DNA from: an uncultured Lachnospiraceae bacterium
GTDB lineage: Bacteria; Bacillota; Clostridia; Lachnospirales; Lachnospiraceae
Length of the DNA: 33,440 bases
Reading direction: 5' to 3'
Assembly: GCA_947174015.1 (NCBI GenBank)
Contig: CAMWHJ010000031.1
Location: forward strand, 1-33,440
Part shown: positions 1 to 9,226 of the stretch, piece by piece
How the letters are laid out: each line of letters begins with the position of its first letter
Position numbering within the stretch: position 1 is the stretch's first letter
Position numbers and translations under genes: made by a program
Notes under the pieces: generated by a model
The model's database searches: none
What the model was told of the DNA's origin: nothing
The model's input: only the letters and a program-made list of their open reading frames with translations

Positions 1-376
1 AGAAAATCTTACATATCTGATTCTTATCAGGAAAGTCTAAATTTCATAGACACAAGATTTTTTACAGCCTCAACTAAATTTAAAAATTTGCCGATTTAAT
101 TTAATTTGTACTAAAACTTGACATAGTACCAATCTTAATTTCCAATTCGGTATGTATGAACCTGTTATGGACTCTATCGTTGTTAATACCTGCGAGAACT
201 CCATTCTTCTTATCTGTTGTCAGGAATGCAACTCAACTGTTATCTTTGATAATCCGAATGATGCAATCTATCTATATCGACTGGAAGAAGAAACATCTCT
301 TGCACTATTTTTCTAAATGTATTTTTTACATTACACGCCGCCAACATGGTCACTCTGACCAGGTTAGTGACCATGT
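1..376. other. AT-rich stretch without a recognisable gene
   Basis: No convincing coding region is visible. The one plus-strand frame that stays open (156-386) has no ribosome binding site and runs antisense into the tail of the pseudogene. A TTGACA hexamer occurs near position 118, but no -10 box sits at a proper distance, so no promoter is called. The only structure is the inverted repeat at 343-377. Confidence 0.5.
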
Positions 377-377
377 T
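343..377. repeat. 12-bp inverted repeat at the pseudogene 3' end
   Basis: AACATGGTCACT (343-354) is repeated in inverted orientation at 366-377, with 11 nt between the arms. It touches the stop codon of the minus-strand pseudogene. No T-run follows on either strand, so a classical intrinsic terminator is not supported. The GGTCA/TGACC words also occur inside the pseudogene near 565-590, so this may be a remnant of the short peptide-repeat tail often seen in this protein family. Confidence 0.5.
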
Positions 378-1513
378 TATGAATAATATTTCTGCTTCCT
401 ACTCTTCGGTTTGTCCGGCTCAGTTCTATGCAAAACACCAGTTTCAAGCATTTTGTCCAAATAATGCCTTCTAAAATATGAACGCTCCAAATTGAATCTT
501 TTCATTATTTCACTTGCGGATTTTGGTTCTTTACAAAATTCAATTATCTGCTCCATTATATCTTGGTCACTCTGACCAAGATGTTGACCATCATCTCTCA
601 ACAACTCCAAATACCTATCACAAGCCTTACACAGCACCATGATTCCAGCCCCATTAATCTCATACTCTGGCAATGGTCCATCATACAATCCGCATGCTTC
701 CTTAATTTTCTCAAAACCTCCTTCCCCAAGCTTCAATCATACCACTTTTGAAAAAGACATTTGCCAGTTTCGGATTGTATGGTTTCGAAGAGTGTTTCAT
801 AAACAGTTTGTCCGTAGAATCCAGATTTGGAGGCATTTCACCATCATTCCAAATGTATATCTTGTCCTCATATACGCTAATCTGAATCGGATTGCAGCTG
901 CTATAATCCTTATGAACAATGGCATTCAGCAAAATCTCACGGAAAGCACCCTTATGGAACATGAACTGCTCAACTCTCTGAATTCCTTCATAGTCAATTA
1001 ATGCCTTCATGTATTTTGTGTAAACCAAATCAACCGTCTTATCCGCCTGCTCTATCAAAGGACCGTGTACCTCATCCTGATATACCAAATCTGAATCTGA
1101 TTTTCCAAAATAACCAATTTTAATATAAGAACCTGTTACCCACTTCTCAGGGTCTTTATAAAATGCCAGCATCGCTGCTCTTATCAAATATTCATCCTCA
1201 TCAATCAAATGCAGGTTGTCCATCAAAATAGTATCTCCTACACTTACCTCTTCCTTTGTAAGTCTGCCTCTTTTTACTGCTTTCTCCTTAAATAACTGTA
1301 TTGCATCCTGCTTCAAATCAGCTACTAACAGTTTTGGCAATGGCACTCCATCCCATGTTCTTCCCTATGTTTTTAGCAATGCTCTCTCCAATTCCTTTCC
1401 AGTAATTTCACGCATGGTACTGCCAGAACGATAATAATATTTTCCACGAAAACTGATTAAAGACGGATATTTATCAACAACTATCTCCAAATATTCCAGC
1501 TCGCCTTTATATA
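377..1513 (-). pseudogene. Broken RecG-like/AlbA-domain ATP-binding regulator
   Basis: This is the remnant of a protein of the ATP-dependent DNA helicase RecG-like/AlbA (Schlafen-type) family, COG2865-like. Three lesions are visible. (1) The N-terminus is missing: coding sequence begins abruptly at the IS end (1513). (2) There is an in-frame TAG at 1365-1367; the flanking peptide (ERALLKT, then GRTWDGVPLPKL) shows the frame continues, and CAG to TAG would explain it. (3) A one-base frameshift lies near 715-736, where AWGRRF-stop should read on as GFEKIKEACGLYDGPLPEYE in the next frame. The C-terminal part keeps the family features, including FREILLNAIVHKDY and a winged-helix-like tail (SASEIMKRFNLERSYFRRHY). 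In this family the protein is a putative transcriptional regulator; here it is almost certainly non-functional. Confidence 0.85.
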
Positions 1514-1528
1514 GTGTCTGCTGATTAA
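1514..1528. repeat. Left terminal inverted repeat of the IS1182-type element
   Basis: GTGTCTGCTGATTAA is exactly inverted at 3082-3096. It overlaps the transposase stop codon (1525-1527). Confidence 0.85.
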
Positions 1529-2955
1529 GCAGATATTTGAAATTTTTGCTCTCCATATCTGTCATAGTTTAGGAACAGATATAAAAGAGCATAAAGTATC
1601 TGTCTCTGCATCCGAAACAGATTCGAGACAAATACAGATAATGCGATAGAAGTCATTTGGGTTTCTGCCAACTTTGTGGTTATCAGCCCCATTCCATAGC
1701 AGCGTTTATCCAAACTAAATGCACGCTCCACTTCAATTCTGTCTGTATTATCCTGATACTCTTGTTTTTTATCTGTTTTTGTATTTGAACTTGGTCTTCC
1801 AAGTTTTGGACCGGATAATCGAATCCCGTGGTCACTGCAGAATCTTCGATTCTCTCTGGTTCGGTATATCTGATCCGCCAATACCCGTTCCAGATAATAT
1901 CCGGTTCGCTCTTTGAAGTTTTCGATTGCTTCAATCAGACAGGTACTTTCATTATAGGCTTCAAATGATATTTTTTCTATTCGGCTGTATCCTTCACTAT
2001 CAATACTCAGGTCAAGTTTTGCACCAAACTCTACGGGGGTCTTTACTTTTCCTCTAACGATAGGACGAAGCCACGGCTGTGTGATACTTACAATTCGATG
2101 ATCTACAGAGTGCGTTTTGTTATCATACATGTATTTCTGTTGTTCGTATAGTGTGTTGATGGTTAGAAACAATGCTATCTCATTTTTTTCTAACGCATAT
2201 CCATCACTCATGAATTGTTCTAAATATTTGATGTCTCTTGCTACATATCCTAACTGTTTGCGGAGTGCTTTTCGAATCTTCTTGTTCGTATGTTTTTTGC
2301 TTTTTGCAAATGCAAGATAATCTTTTCTGGCTTTCCGCTTATATCTTCTTGGAAGTGGCAGCCCATATGCTTTATGGAAGCGGTAAAGGATGGTTTCCAG
2401 TTTTTCTCTTGCCTCATTCAGCAGGGAAACATCCTGTGGATACCGAATGTTGGCAGGTGCACAGGTTGCATCCATCATCATAGTCCCTTTGTTTTCCGGT
2501 TCTGATTCTGTTTCTGAATCAGCCGCACCACCAGAACCGGGAGGATTGTGATCATCCCTGTGTCCAAGCAGATACTCATTTGCTTCCATCAGCATTTCCG
2601 CTGAAATACGCTTCCGGAAAAGCACCAGTGTACTCGCATCAAACGGAGCTTCTTCCTGATAACCAGGAAGACCGATAAAATATTGCAGATATGGATTTTC
2701 TGTGAGCTGTTCCACAAGTTCGCGATCCGCATATTGGAACTTTGTCTGAATAATCAGTGCACCTAATGCCATACGAAGTGGTTTTGCAACATTTCCGGTT
2801 TCACTTGGAAACAGTTCTGCATATTTAATTTCAAATTCATCCCATGGAATCAGAGCAGCCATTTTGATCCAACGATTTTCAGGATTCATTTTGAGTCCCA
2901 TTAGCTGATTAAAATCCAAGAATGAATGCTGTAACTTATCAATCGATTTATACAT
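1525..2955 (-). CDS. IS1182-type DDE transposase
   Basis: This 476-aa transposase moves the surrounding insertion sequence by DDE chemistry. The N-terminal ~125 residues match the DUF772-type domain (MALGALIIQTKFQYADRELV, NPYLQYFIGLPGY). The likely catalytic residues are the Asp in MMMDATCAPANIRYPQD, the Asp in ERVLADQIYRTRENRRF and the Glu in DRIEVERAFSLDKRCYGMGL. An AAAGGAG ribosome binding site lies 8 nt before the ATG. Length is normal for the family and no frameshift is seen, so the copy appears intact and potentially active. An acidic insert (residues ~135-155) lies between the N-terminal domain and the catalytic core, as in many relatives. Confidence 0.9.
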   Translation of the reverse strand: MYKSIDKLQHSFLDFNQLMGLKMNPENRWIKMAALIPWDEFEIKYAELFPSETGNVAKPLRMALGALIIQTKFQYADRELVEQLTENPYLQYFIGLPGYQEEAPFDASTLVLFRKRISAEMLMEANEYLLGHRDDHNPPGSGGAADSETESEPENKGTMMMDATCAPANIRYPQDVSLLNEAREKLETILYRFHKAYGLPLPRRYKRKARKDYLAFAKSKKHTNKKIRKALRKQLGYVARDIKYLEQFMSDGYALEKNEIALFLTINTLYEQQKYMYDNKTHSVDHRIVSITQPWLRPIVRGKVKTPVEFGAKLDLSIDSEGYSRIEKISFEAYNESTCLIEAIENFKERTGYYLERVLADQIYRTRENRRFCSDHGIRLSGPKLGRPSSNTKTDKKQEYQDNTDRIEVERAFSLDKRCYGMGLITTKLAETQMTSIALSVFVSNLFRMQRQILYALLYLFLNYDRYGEQKFQISA

Positions 2956-3081
2956 ATTTGGGCTCCTTTGTCGTGAAAAATATTAAAAATCTGCAAGAAA
3001 AATGATTTCATTTTAACAAAACTCTTGCAAATATTATACTACAAAATGAGCATAAAGTCAGTAAAATCAAGAGGTTATTGT

Positions 3082-3096
3082 TTAATCAGCAGACAC
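3082..3096. repeat. Right terminal inverted repeat of the IS1182-type element
   Basis: TTAATCAGCAGACAC is the perfect inverse of 1514-1528. The similarity stops sharply on both sides, which fixes the element ends. The HNH gene stop codon lies 50 bp further on. Confidence 0.85.
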
Positions 3097-3146
3097 GACT
3101 TAAACAACTACATATTTATAAATCTGCTTAAATCCCCAACACCATA

Positions 3147-4163
3147 TTACAAACTGGCAAACTGCTTCATTCCACTTAACTGTGCATATTTCCAAATCCT
3201 CAGAAACTGTTCTGGATTGTAGCATTCAAAATCAATCTTCACAATCTCATTAGAAGATGCTTTTATTTTCTCATTTCTATCTAACACAAACTCTAGATAT
3301 CTCTCAGCCGGTATTTTATTATTCTTCTTTTCATTACATCGCGGGCACGACAAAACAAAATTCCATAACTTGTCATCTTTCACATATGACCACGGTATAA
3401 AATGGTCAACATGCGTACCCTTCCCATCAAAACCAAGTTTTTTCCCACAGTAAAAACAATTACATTCTTCAAACTCTCTATATAATATATCTCTATAAAC
3501 AGACAGATTATCTCTTCTTGGCGTAGCTAGTTCCAGCTTGTCAAGCAATCTAACCAGAACACTATCGTCATTTATTTTCTCCATAAACTTAGCCCATGCA
3601 TAGTAGTTCAATTTTTCAAGTTCTGCCTTGAATTTTAGCATAAAGTTATAACCTGATTCTGCAATATATATACCACTTCCCTTAAGATCGAATCCATATA
3701 GTTTTCCATCCATATCATTGTATAAAGCTCCTACAACATTATGTCTGCATGCTTCAGAAACTTTCTTCACTATATCAGTCTGATCCGTATCTTTAAGCGA
3801 TGAGAACTCTAAACTTTTTATGGCCTCATTGACAGTTACCTGTTCAAGCAAAATTGATTCTATTTTTGACACAACAGATTTTCCATCAGGCCTCATCTGT
3901 TTAAGATGATACTTAAGCACCAAATTCCAATAGTTAACTGTAAATCTATGAAAGATATCTTTATAGGTCAGGTAATAAACCTGATTCTCATTTTCAAACC
4001 TGCAATTAAAAAGATTATCCATAATGGATTTTATAAGCCCATATTTATATGTATTACGCTTTAGGCAAGAATCAGAATACACAAAGTTAAACAACGCCCA
4101 GTATTCATCCTCACTTACGAAAACTCTATTTAATTCTCCGCTTTTAAGATTCCATCCCGGCAA
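3147..4163 (-). CDS. HNH endonuclease, last gene of the dnd operon
   Basis: A 338-aa protein with a C-terminal HNH nuclease. A zinc site is formed by CFYC (C236/C239) and CPRC (C273/C276), and the active-site segment is HVDHFIPWSYV (H251-H254) followed by LWNF and CNEKKNN. The N-terminal ~230 residues are mostly helical by eye and I do not recognise a DNA-reading domain; no obvious phosphorothioate (SBD-type) domain is seen. The start is a TTG chosen because GGAAGGTGA sits just upstream and the first in-frame ATG lies only ~47 codons in. The gene begins 24 nt after the dndA stop and is probably cotranscribed. HNH enzymes that cut modified or unmodified DNA are common in defence loci; a role as an additional restriction effector of this Dnd system is inference. 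Confidence 0.8.
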   Translation of the reverse strand: MPGWNLKSGELNRVFVSEDEYWALFNFVYSDSCLKRNTYKYGLIKSIMDNLFNCRFENENQVYYLTYKDIFHRFTVNYWNLVLKYHLKQMRPDGKSVVSKIESILLEQVTVNEAIKSLEFSSLKDTDQTDIVKKVSEACRHNVVGALYNDMDGKLYGFDLKGSGIYIAESGYNFMLKFKAELEKLNYYAWAKFMEKINDDSVLVRLLDKLELATPRRDNLSVYRDILYREFEECNCFYCGKKLGFDGKGTHVDHFIPWSYVKDDKLWNFVLSCPRCNEKKNNKIPAERYLEFVLDRNEKIKASSNEIVKIDFECYNPEQFLRIWKYAQLSGMKQFASL

Positions 4164-4187
4164 AATCTCACCTTCCGATCTTTTAGG

Positions 4188-5336
4188 TCACACAAGCTCC
4201 TTTGCTACTTCCAATAGCTTCTCGAAATTCTTTCTTAAAGCTTCAACATCTGTATTTCTTCCCCAGCTTAGCCTAATTGACTGGTCTATTTCATCCTCTG
4301 ACATTCCCATCGCTACGAGTACATAACTCGGTGAATAACTACTTGATGTACACGCCGAACCATTTGATATTCCGCAATACTGCTTACTAGATAACATAAG
4401 TGCTTCAGATGAAACACCTTCTATCTGAATATTCAAAGTAGATGATATTAAATAATCTATATCTCCATTGATTATATATTTAATGCCTGAGTTGTCTAAC
4501 ATTTCTATTAACATATCTCTGATTAATATATTATCAGCCTCATCACTTTCGTATTCTTCAATCGCTATCTCACACGCCTTACCTAAGCCACCCACCAAAG
4601 CTACCGGAATCGTCCCGGGGCTAATTCCATGCTCCTGCTGTCCTCCAAACATGATTGGCTTTACCGGTGGTAACTTATAATTCCTTCTACGCAACACTAA
4701 TGCACCTATTCCCTGAGGTCCATACATCTTGTGACTACTAAAAGAAAGCATATCATATTGGATTTGTCTTATTTCCTCCACCAGCTTACCACAGCTTTGA
4801 GTCGCATCAATATGAAACAAAACATCCTTATCTGCAAGCCCATCACCTATTTCTTTTACAGGCTGGATTGTTCCAGTTTCATTATTCACATGCATTATGG
4901 ATACCAATAATGTATCATCATCAACTAGGTCAATTATTTCGTCCGCCGATACTCGACCAGTATGATCAGGTGACACCATATCAACTCTATACCCATAATT
5001 ACTCATATACTTAGCGGTTTCTAATACTGCTTTATGTTCTATACTTGTGGTAATAATATGCTTTTTACCAGTTTTTTCAGCATATTCCTTAAGACCTTGA
5101 ATAGCAATATTATTACTCTCTGTTGCTCCACTAGTAAAGAACACATCCTCAGAAGGAATATCCAGTAATAAAGCAACTTGTTTTCTCGCATTTTCCACAA
5201 TAACTCTTGCGTTATCACCATAATCATGAGTTCTACTGTCAGCATTTCCAATATTGTTTTTGTAAATATCCACCATAAAATCCACAACACGATCATCGAT
5301 TGGCGCTGAAGCATTATAATCTAAATATACACTCAT
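4188..5336 (-). CDS. dndA: Cysteine desulfurase DndA (IscS/NifS family)
   Basis: A PLP enzyme of 382 aa that takes sulfur from L-cysteine as an enzyme persulfide and passes it to the DNA-modifying Dnd proteins. Visible landmarks are the N-terminal YLDYNASAP, the cofactor-stacking His in SIEHKAV (H101), HIDATQ (D177), the Schiff-base lysine in SFSSHKMYGPQG (K203), GGQQEHG (231-237) and the active-site cysteine in NGSACTSSSYSPS (C329). The ATG shares its A with the dndE stop (TAATG), so translation is coupled. The sequence alone cannot distinguish DndA from a housekeeping IscS; the name rests on its position directly after dndE. Many dnd loci lack their own desulfurase and borrow a chromosomal one, so this cluster is self-sufficient. 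Confidence 0.92.
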   Translation of the reverse strand: MSVYLDYNASAPIDDRVVDFMVDIYKNNIGNADSRTHDYGDNARVIVENARKQVALLLDIPSEDVFFTSGATESNNIAIQGLKEYAEKTGKKHIITTSIEHKAVLETAKYMSNYGYRVDMVSPDHTGRVSADEIIDLVDDDTLLVSIMHVNNETGTIQPVKEIGDGLADKDVLFHIDATQSCGKLVEEIRQIQYDMLSFSSHKMYGPQGIGALVLRRRNYKLPPVKPIMFGGQQEHGISPGTIPVALVGGLGKACEIAIEEYESDEADNILIRDMLIEMLDNSGIKYIINGDIDYLISSTLNIQIEGVSSEALMLSSKQYCGISNGSACTSSSYSPSYVLVAMGMSEDEIDQSIRLSWGRNTDVEALRKNFEKLLEVAKELV

Positions 5337-5716
5337 TATCCCGCTGCTCCTAATCTCAACAAATCATCAAGTTCCCTAATAAAATTGGTTCCCGACAAAT
5401 ATGATATTCCTCTTTCAATGTGCATTTTAATATATTTAGCCATAGTCTCATTATCCGTAGGAATATCCATCTTCTTACACCATGCTATAATTAAAGCCTC
5501 ATACAATTCACTATATTCTCCGGCAAATGTATACCAAGACATTTCTACATTACTGTCACCATCTATATTTTCAGGTGTAGGAATTGTGTTTTCTTTCAAA
5601 GAATAGCAATATGCCCATCTACAGAGAACATTCCAATTCTTTATTCCAGTCTTTCCTTTCAACCTTGACAATCGTTCTTTTGCACGATTTGATAAACGAA
5701 TCTGTCTCATTATCAT
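5336..5716 (-). CDS. dndE: DNA sulfur modification protein DndE
   Basis: A small (126-aa) protein of the DndE family, which in studied systems forms an oligomer that binds nicked DNA and works with DndC and DndD. It opens with the family-typical basic segment IRLSNRAKERLSRLKGKTGI followed by NWNVLCRWAYCYSL, and ends with HIERGISYL and a leucine-rich tail. The start chosen is the ATG at 5716, placed 7 nt after GGAGG; it overlaps the dndD stop as ATGA. Further in-frame ATGs lie upstream (5731, no proper spacing) and downstream (MRQIRL). The order dndD-dndE-dndA with 1-4 nt overlaps indicates one translational unit. Confidence 0.9.
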   Translation of the reverse strand: MIMRQIRLSNRAKERLSRLKGKTGIKNWNVLCRWAYCYSLKENTIPTPENIDGDSNVEMSWYTFAGEYSELYEALIIAWCKKMDIPTDNETMAKYIKMHIERGISYLSGTNFIRELDDLLRLGAAG

Positions 5717-7650
5717 TGCTCTTCCTCCCATCTGTATCCTGTCAGAATTGTAGTACTTCTTGTTTCATCATTGTAATCAAGTGTATATTCATTCCCTACA
5801 TTTTTCTTTAGGGCACTGTAATACTTGCCATATATTTCAGAATCCGTAGATAATACGATTGTTTGATCACTAGCATTAGGAAAATAGGTCTTAATCAACG
5901 CCATTCTATGTTTAGAATCAAGTCTCGATAATGGAGTATCTATAATCACAGGTAATTTTCTACTTGAACATATTGCTAATGCCCATAACAGAGATACAAC
6001 CATAAGCTGCTTTTCTCCTGCAGAGAGTCGTTCTTTAGGAATCTCCTCTTCCTTATCATTAAGATATTTTAGATCTAGGCTTACCGGATCCATTTCTATA
6101 CGAACAATCATTCCTTTTTTGTTCGCAAGCTGTTTGTAACATTGCGTCATAGCATCTGCTAATTTCCCAATCTTCTTCTCCTGAAGCTTAACCTTATATT
6201 CTGAAAGCACACTTGTAGCGAGATGAGAATACTTGACGATCCTATCATAATCATCACTTGTTTCTAATTTTTTCAACATACCCTCCACATATCTATTAAA
6301 TTCTGTAGTTGCCTTAATCTGAGCATTATTAAAGTGTGGTCTTTCTCTTCTACATTCCTCAAGCTCGACTTCCTTCTTACTCTTATCATGCTCTAATTTA
6401 ATAATCTTTTTATAGATTTTTCCAATTTTCTCTTCATCAATTTCTACAGAAAGCAGACTATCTGTACTCTCAATCTCCTGCAGGGTTTCATCACGCACTT
6501 CAAATAAATGATTAGTATCAACTATTCTCTTATCAAGTCTGCCTTCACATAATTGTACTAACTGCAACCACGAAGAGTCGGACAGATTGTAAATCATATC
6601 CTTATCCGACTTGTTAGTTATATCAGTCATATATTGAATGAAATCAACAAGTTCATTGGAATTATTATTCGCTTTATAGGAAGAATAAAACTCCTGAATC
6701 TTCTTCAACGCAACACTGTTCTCCCTTGATTCTCGTTCCTTTTCTACCGAACTTCTCATATCTTCAAGAAGACCTCTTACAAGCACAAGAGGCAATTCAG
6801 ATGCTGCAGTATCAAGAAGCTGCTCTTTTTGTTGTGATTGCTTTACCGCTAATTCTGACCTTTTTTTGTAATACTCTTCTTTCTTTTCAAAAATGTCACC
6901 ACCCTTTGAAGTGTACTCAATCCTTGCCTGCTCTATCTTCTTGTCTGCCACAACTAGTTCATCTTCTAATCTCTGTATCCTATCGTCTAAATCTCTTAAT
7001 TGCTGTTCAGCATCTTCTTTAGCTTTTTTTAATTCAAATGATACCTCTTCCTTGAATACTTTGTCCTTTTCTTTACCACTTTTGCGCAATAATTTAGCCA
7101 GATTTCTATCTAAACTTTCCAATACTTCAATTCCCAAAAGGGATTTAATCGAATCCTTCAGTTTTTCATCTGTACTATCAGCTGCGAGTTCTGCTATTTT
7201 TTCTCCGTCAAAGAAAAAGAAATTAGATAATCCACTCGGCAAAAGGTTCTCCATAAACATTACCCAGTTTTCGGTCAAAAACTCATTGGGTTTACCATCC
7301 TGCCATACTTCTATATTATCATTAATCTTTCTTTTATTCCCCTCCCAGCTTCTTTTAACAGTATAACTACTTCCATCCATTTCAAAATCAAGTGTTACAT
7401 TAGAAAGACAAGTTTTATCCGTTTTATTCACATATGAATCAAGATATCTACTATAAGATTGAAATTTGCTCTCGGTATATGCAAAGGAATTTCTTCCGTA
7501 AAGTGCTAATAATACAGCCTCTAATATTGTTGTCTTACCTCGACCATTCATACCTCCAATTAACACAACATTCTTATCTCCATCAAATGTAAACTCATTT
7601 GTTCCTGCATAAATACCAAAATTATGTAGCACAAGCTTTCTAATTATCAT
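5713..7650 (-). CDS. dndD: DNA sulfur modification protein DndD, SMC/RecF-like ATPase
   Basis: A 645-aa ABC/SMC-type ATPase of the phosphorothioation machinery. Family work suggests DndD supplies ATP-driven DNA nicking or remodelling during sulfur insertion. The Walker A is GGMNGRGKT (residues 32-40), the ABC signature LSAGEKQ (542-548) and the Walker B LPVIID (566-571), followed by TPLSRLD. The middle (~190-470) is charged heptad-like coiled coil (for example KEDAEQQLRDLDDRIQRLED). The start at 7650 (MIIRKLVLHNF) fits the family N-terminus and lies about 9 nt from AGAGG; an upstream ATG at 7668 is possible. It overlaps the end of dndC by 11 nt and the start of dndE by 4 nt. Confidence 0.93.
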   Translation of the reverse strand: MIIRKLVLHNFGIYAGTNEFTFDGDKNVVLIGGMNGRGKTTILEAVLLALYGRNSFAYTESKFQSYSRYLDSYVNKTDKTCLSNVTLDFEMDGSSYTVKRSWEGNKRKINDNIEVWQDGKPNEFLTENWVMFMENLLPSGLSNFFFFDGEKIAELAADSTDEKLKDSIKSLLGIEVLESLDRNLAKLLRKSGKEKDKVFKEEVSFELKKAKEDAEQQLRDLDDRIQRLEDELVVADKKIEQARIEYTSKGGDIFEKKEEYYKKRSELAVKQSQQKEQLLDTAASELPLVLVRGLLEDMRSSVEKERESRENSVALKKIQEFYSSYKANNNSNELVDFIQYMTDITNKSDKDMIYNLSDSSWLQLVQLCEGRLDKRIVDTNHLFEVRDETLQEIESTDSLLSVEIDEEKIGKIYKKIIKLEHDKSKKEVELEECRRERPHFNNAQIKATTEFNRYVEGMLKKLETSDDYDRIVKYSHLATSVLSEYKVKLQEKKIGKLADAMTQCYKQLANKKGMIVRIEMDPVSLDLKYLNDKEEEIPKERLSAGEKQLMVVSLLWALAICSSRKLPVIIDTPLSRLDSKHRMALIKTYFPNASDQTIVLSTDSEIYGKYYSALKKNVGNEYTLDYNDETRSTTILTGYRWEEEQ

Positions 7651-9211
7651 AGTCATCTTCCTCTTCATCTATTGCAATATCAATATCATCATCCGGATTA
7701 ACAGTATAACTTGCCTCTTCTTTTACCATAGCTGGTTCAAGAAATTTCTCATTATAATTTCCACCGAATTCTTTTTTTCTTTTAGTATGCTCTGCATAAT
7801 AGTTTGTAGCATCTGTTTCATTTGCATAGAAGTTCTTCTTTATTACTTTCGCAAGATTGTCTATCAAACCTTTTTTCTGATCGAGTCCCGTAGATTGATT
7901 CTCTACATCTATCAGACTATACATCATTTCAAACAGAAGCTCTTCGTTAGCATATTTAGGTTCATTACATATTTCTTTTAATAGTTCCCACTCATCTTCT
8001 CCAAATAATTGCCAACCTATCCAATCAGGATCATTAAATGGTCTTCCATAGACTTTTTCGTAAATCTTTGGCAGAGAATCATCAAACTCATGTTTCTCTA
8101 ATACCCATATCCTTCTTATTTCTCTCAATTCGCCATCTGAAATCAACTCAATACTATCAAAATCTGAGGGACAGTTATCATTTAACTCCTTTTGAATAGT
8201 TAATAATCTCTCTAACCATTTATCCCTAATTTCTTTCAAATACGGTCCATGATGAAGGCGCTCATAGCTTCCTTGCAAAGATCCATTCATCTTTCTGAAA
8301 CTACGGCGTTCTCTGTCTTTACTCTCATCGCCAAATTCGTTGCGGAACTCTAAAAGAGGTGACATCCATGCCTTTTCATCATCATTGGCAATCATTGCTT
8401 CCATCGACTTATCCCGTTCTACCATAGTACAAACCCAACATCCAAATCTACTCTTACCACAGCTTGGTAAATCTTTTTCAACCATCAGAGGACACTCATT
8501 ATCAGCAGAAGCACCTCTATATATAGTCATTAGCTCTTTGTTAGAATAACCCCATGGGTTCTTATATTGCATAAGATAAATCCATACATCATCATCGGTC
8601 CAGTCTTCCAATGGTGAAAAAACAAGTTCATTTGCTAAGCTAGGATTAGGACTAAGTAACTCTCTCACTCTCATTTTTTCATATTTAGCCATTGTTTTTG
8701 CTCTATTAGCACTCTCTGCTTTTCTTGTTCCAATAACTAATATAATCTCACCATGTTCTGCAATCTTCTCTTTAATAAAATTGTTTACAGGTTGTATTTT
8801 CAAACGATCTGTACACCATCTCAATTTTTTTCTAGGGAAAGGGTATCCTCTTCCTAAAAAGTTAACCCAAAAAGTATTATCTGTCTTAGGTTTTAGTATA
8901 TGAGTTTTAAACGGCATACCATTTTCATCAGACATCTTCTCTAACTCTTCAAGCGATTTTTTCGCCCATCTTGAAATTACAGGCGACTCAACTAAAGTGT
9001 CCGTATTTATAACATGAACCGGTTTCTTTAACTGATCTGGCGGTAGCTTTTCAAGTGAATACCACACAAGCTGCAATGTAGCTGTGCTGTCCTTTCCGCC
9101 TGAATATCCTATAACCCACGGTATATCATCTGCTAAATATAGGTTACGGACTGTTTCCATCATTCCTTCTATAATATCTTTATTTATTGTGGTCTTACCA
9201 GCAACAGCCAT
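7640..9211 (-). CDS. dndC: DNA phosphorothioation protein DndC (PAPS reductase-like)
   Basis: A 523-aa member of the ATP-pyrophosphatase/PAPS-reductase superfamily; DndC carries a 4Fe-4S cluster and is thought to activate the DNA backbone for sulfur transfer. The PP-loop SGGKDS is at residues 37-42. Cysteines expected to hold the cluster are C133 in RWCTDRLK plus C240, C251, C258 and C261 in the stretch NECPL...SCGKSRFGCWVC. FSPLEDWTDDDVW is another family hallmark. The start is the ATG at 9211, 8 nt after GGAGG; a TTG one codon upstream is less likely. The dndB stop is 15 nt upstream, and the end overlaps dndD. Confidence 0.95.
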   Translation of the reverse strand: MAVAGKTTINKDIIEGMMETVRNLYLADDIPWVIGYSGGKDSTATLQLVWYSLEKLPPDQLKKPVHVINTDTLVESPVISRWAKKSLEELEKMSDENGMPFKTHILKPKTDNTFWVNFLGRGYPFPRKKLRWCTDRLKIQPVNNFIKEKIAEHGEIILVIGTRKAESANRAKTMAKYEKMRVRELLSPNPSLANELVFSPLEDWTDDDVWIYLMQYKNPWGYSNKELMTIYRGASADNECPLMVEKDLPSCGKSRFGCWVCTMVERDKSMEAMIANDDEKAWMSPLLEFRNEFGDESKDRERRSFRKMNGSLQGSYERLHHGPYLKEIRDKWLERLLTIQKELNDNCPSDFDSIELISDGELREIRRIWVLEKHEFDDSLPKIYEKVYGRPFNDPDWIGWQLFGEDEWELLKEICNEPKYANEELLFEMMYSLIDVENQSTGLDQKKGLIDNLAKVIKKNFYANETDATNYYAEHTKRKKEFGGNYNEKFLEPAMVKEEASYTVNPDDDIDIAIDEEEDDYDN

Positions 9212-9226
9212 CAAACAATCCTCCAG

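Larger units (their letters stand above)
1514..3096 (-). mobile_element. Complete IS1182-type insertion sequence
   Basis: The element is bounded by a perfect 15-bp inverted repeat: GTGTCTGCTGATTAA at 1514-1528 and its reverse complement at 3082-3096. It is 1583 bp long and carries one DDE transposase gene. The transposase stop codon lies inside the left terminal repeat. No target-site duplication is visible (left flank ...tata, right flank gact...), and the continuation of the interrupted pseudogene is absent on the right side. The insertion was therefore followed or accompanied by a one-sided deletion or rearrangement. Confidence 0.85.

Noticed and set aside
156-386. Plus-strand frame ending in a GHSDQVSDHV-like peptide
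   Set aside because: The peptide is the antisense of the inverted repeat at 343-377; there is no ribosome binding site and the rest looks non-coding.
3097-3146. Search for the lost N-terminus of the pseudogene right of the IS
   Set aside because: The 50 bp before the HNH stop codon show no frame that continues the AlbA-type protein.
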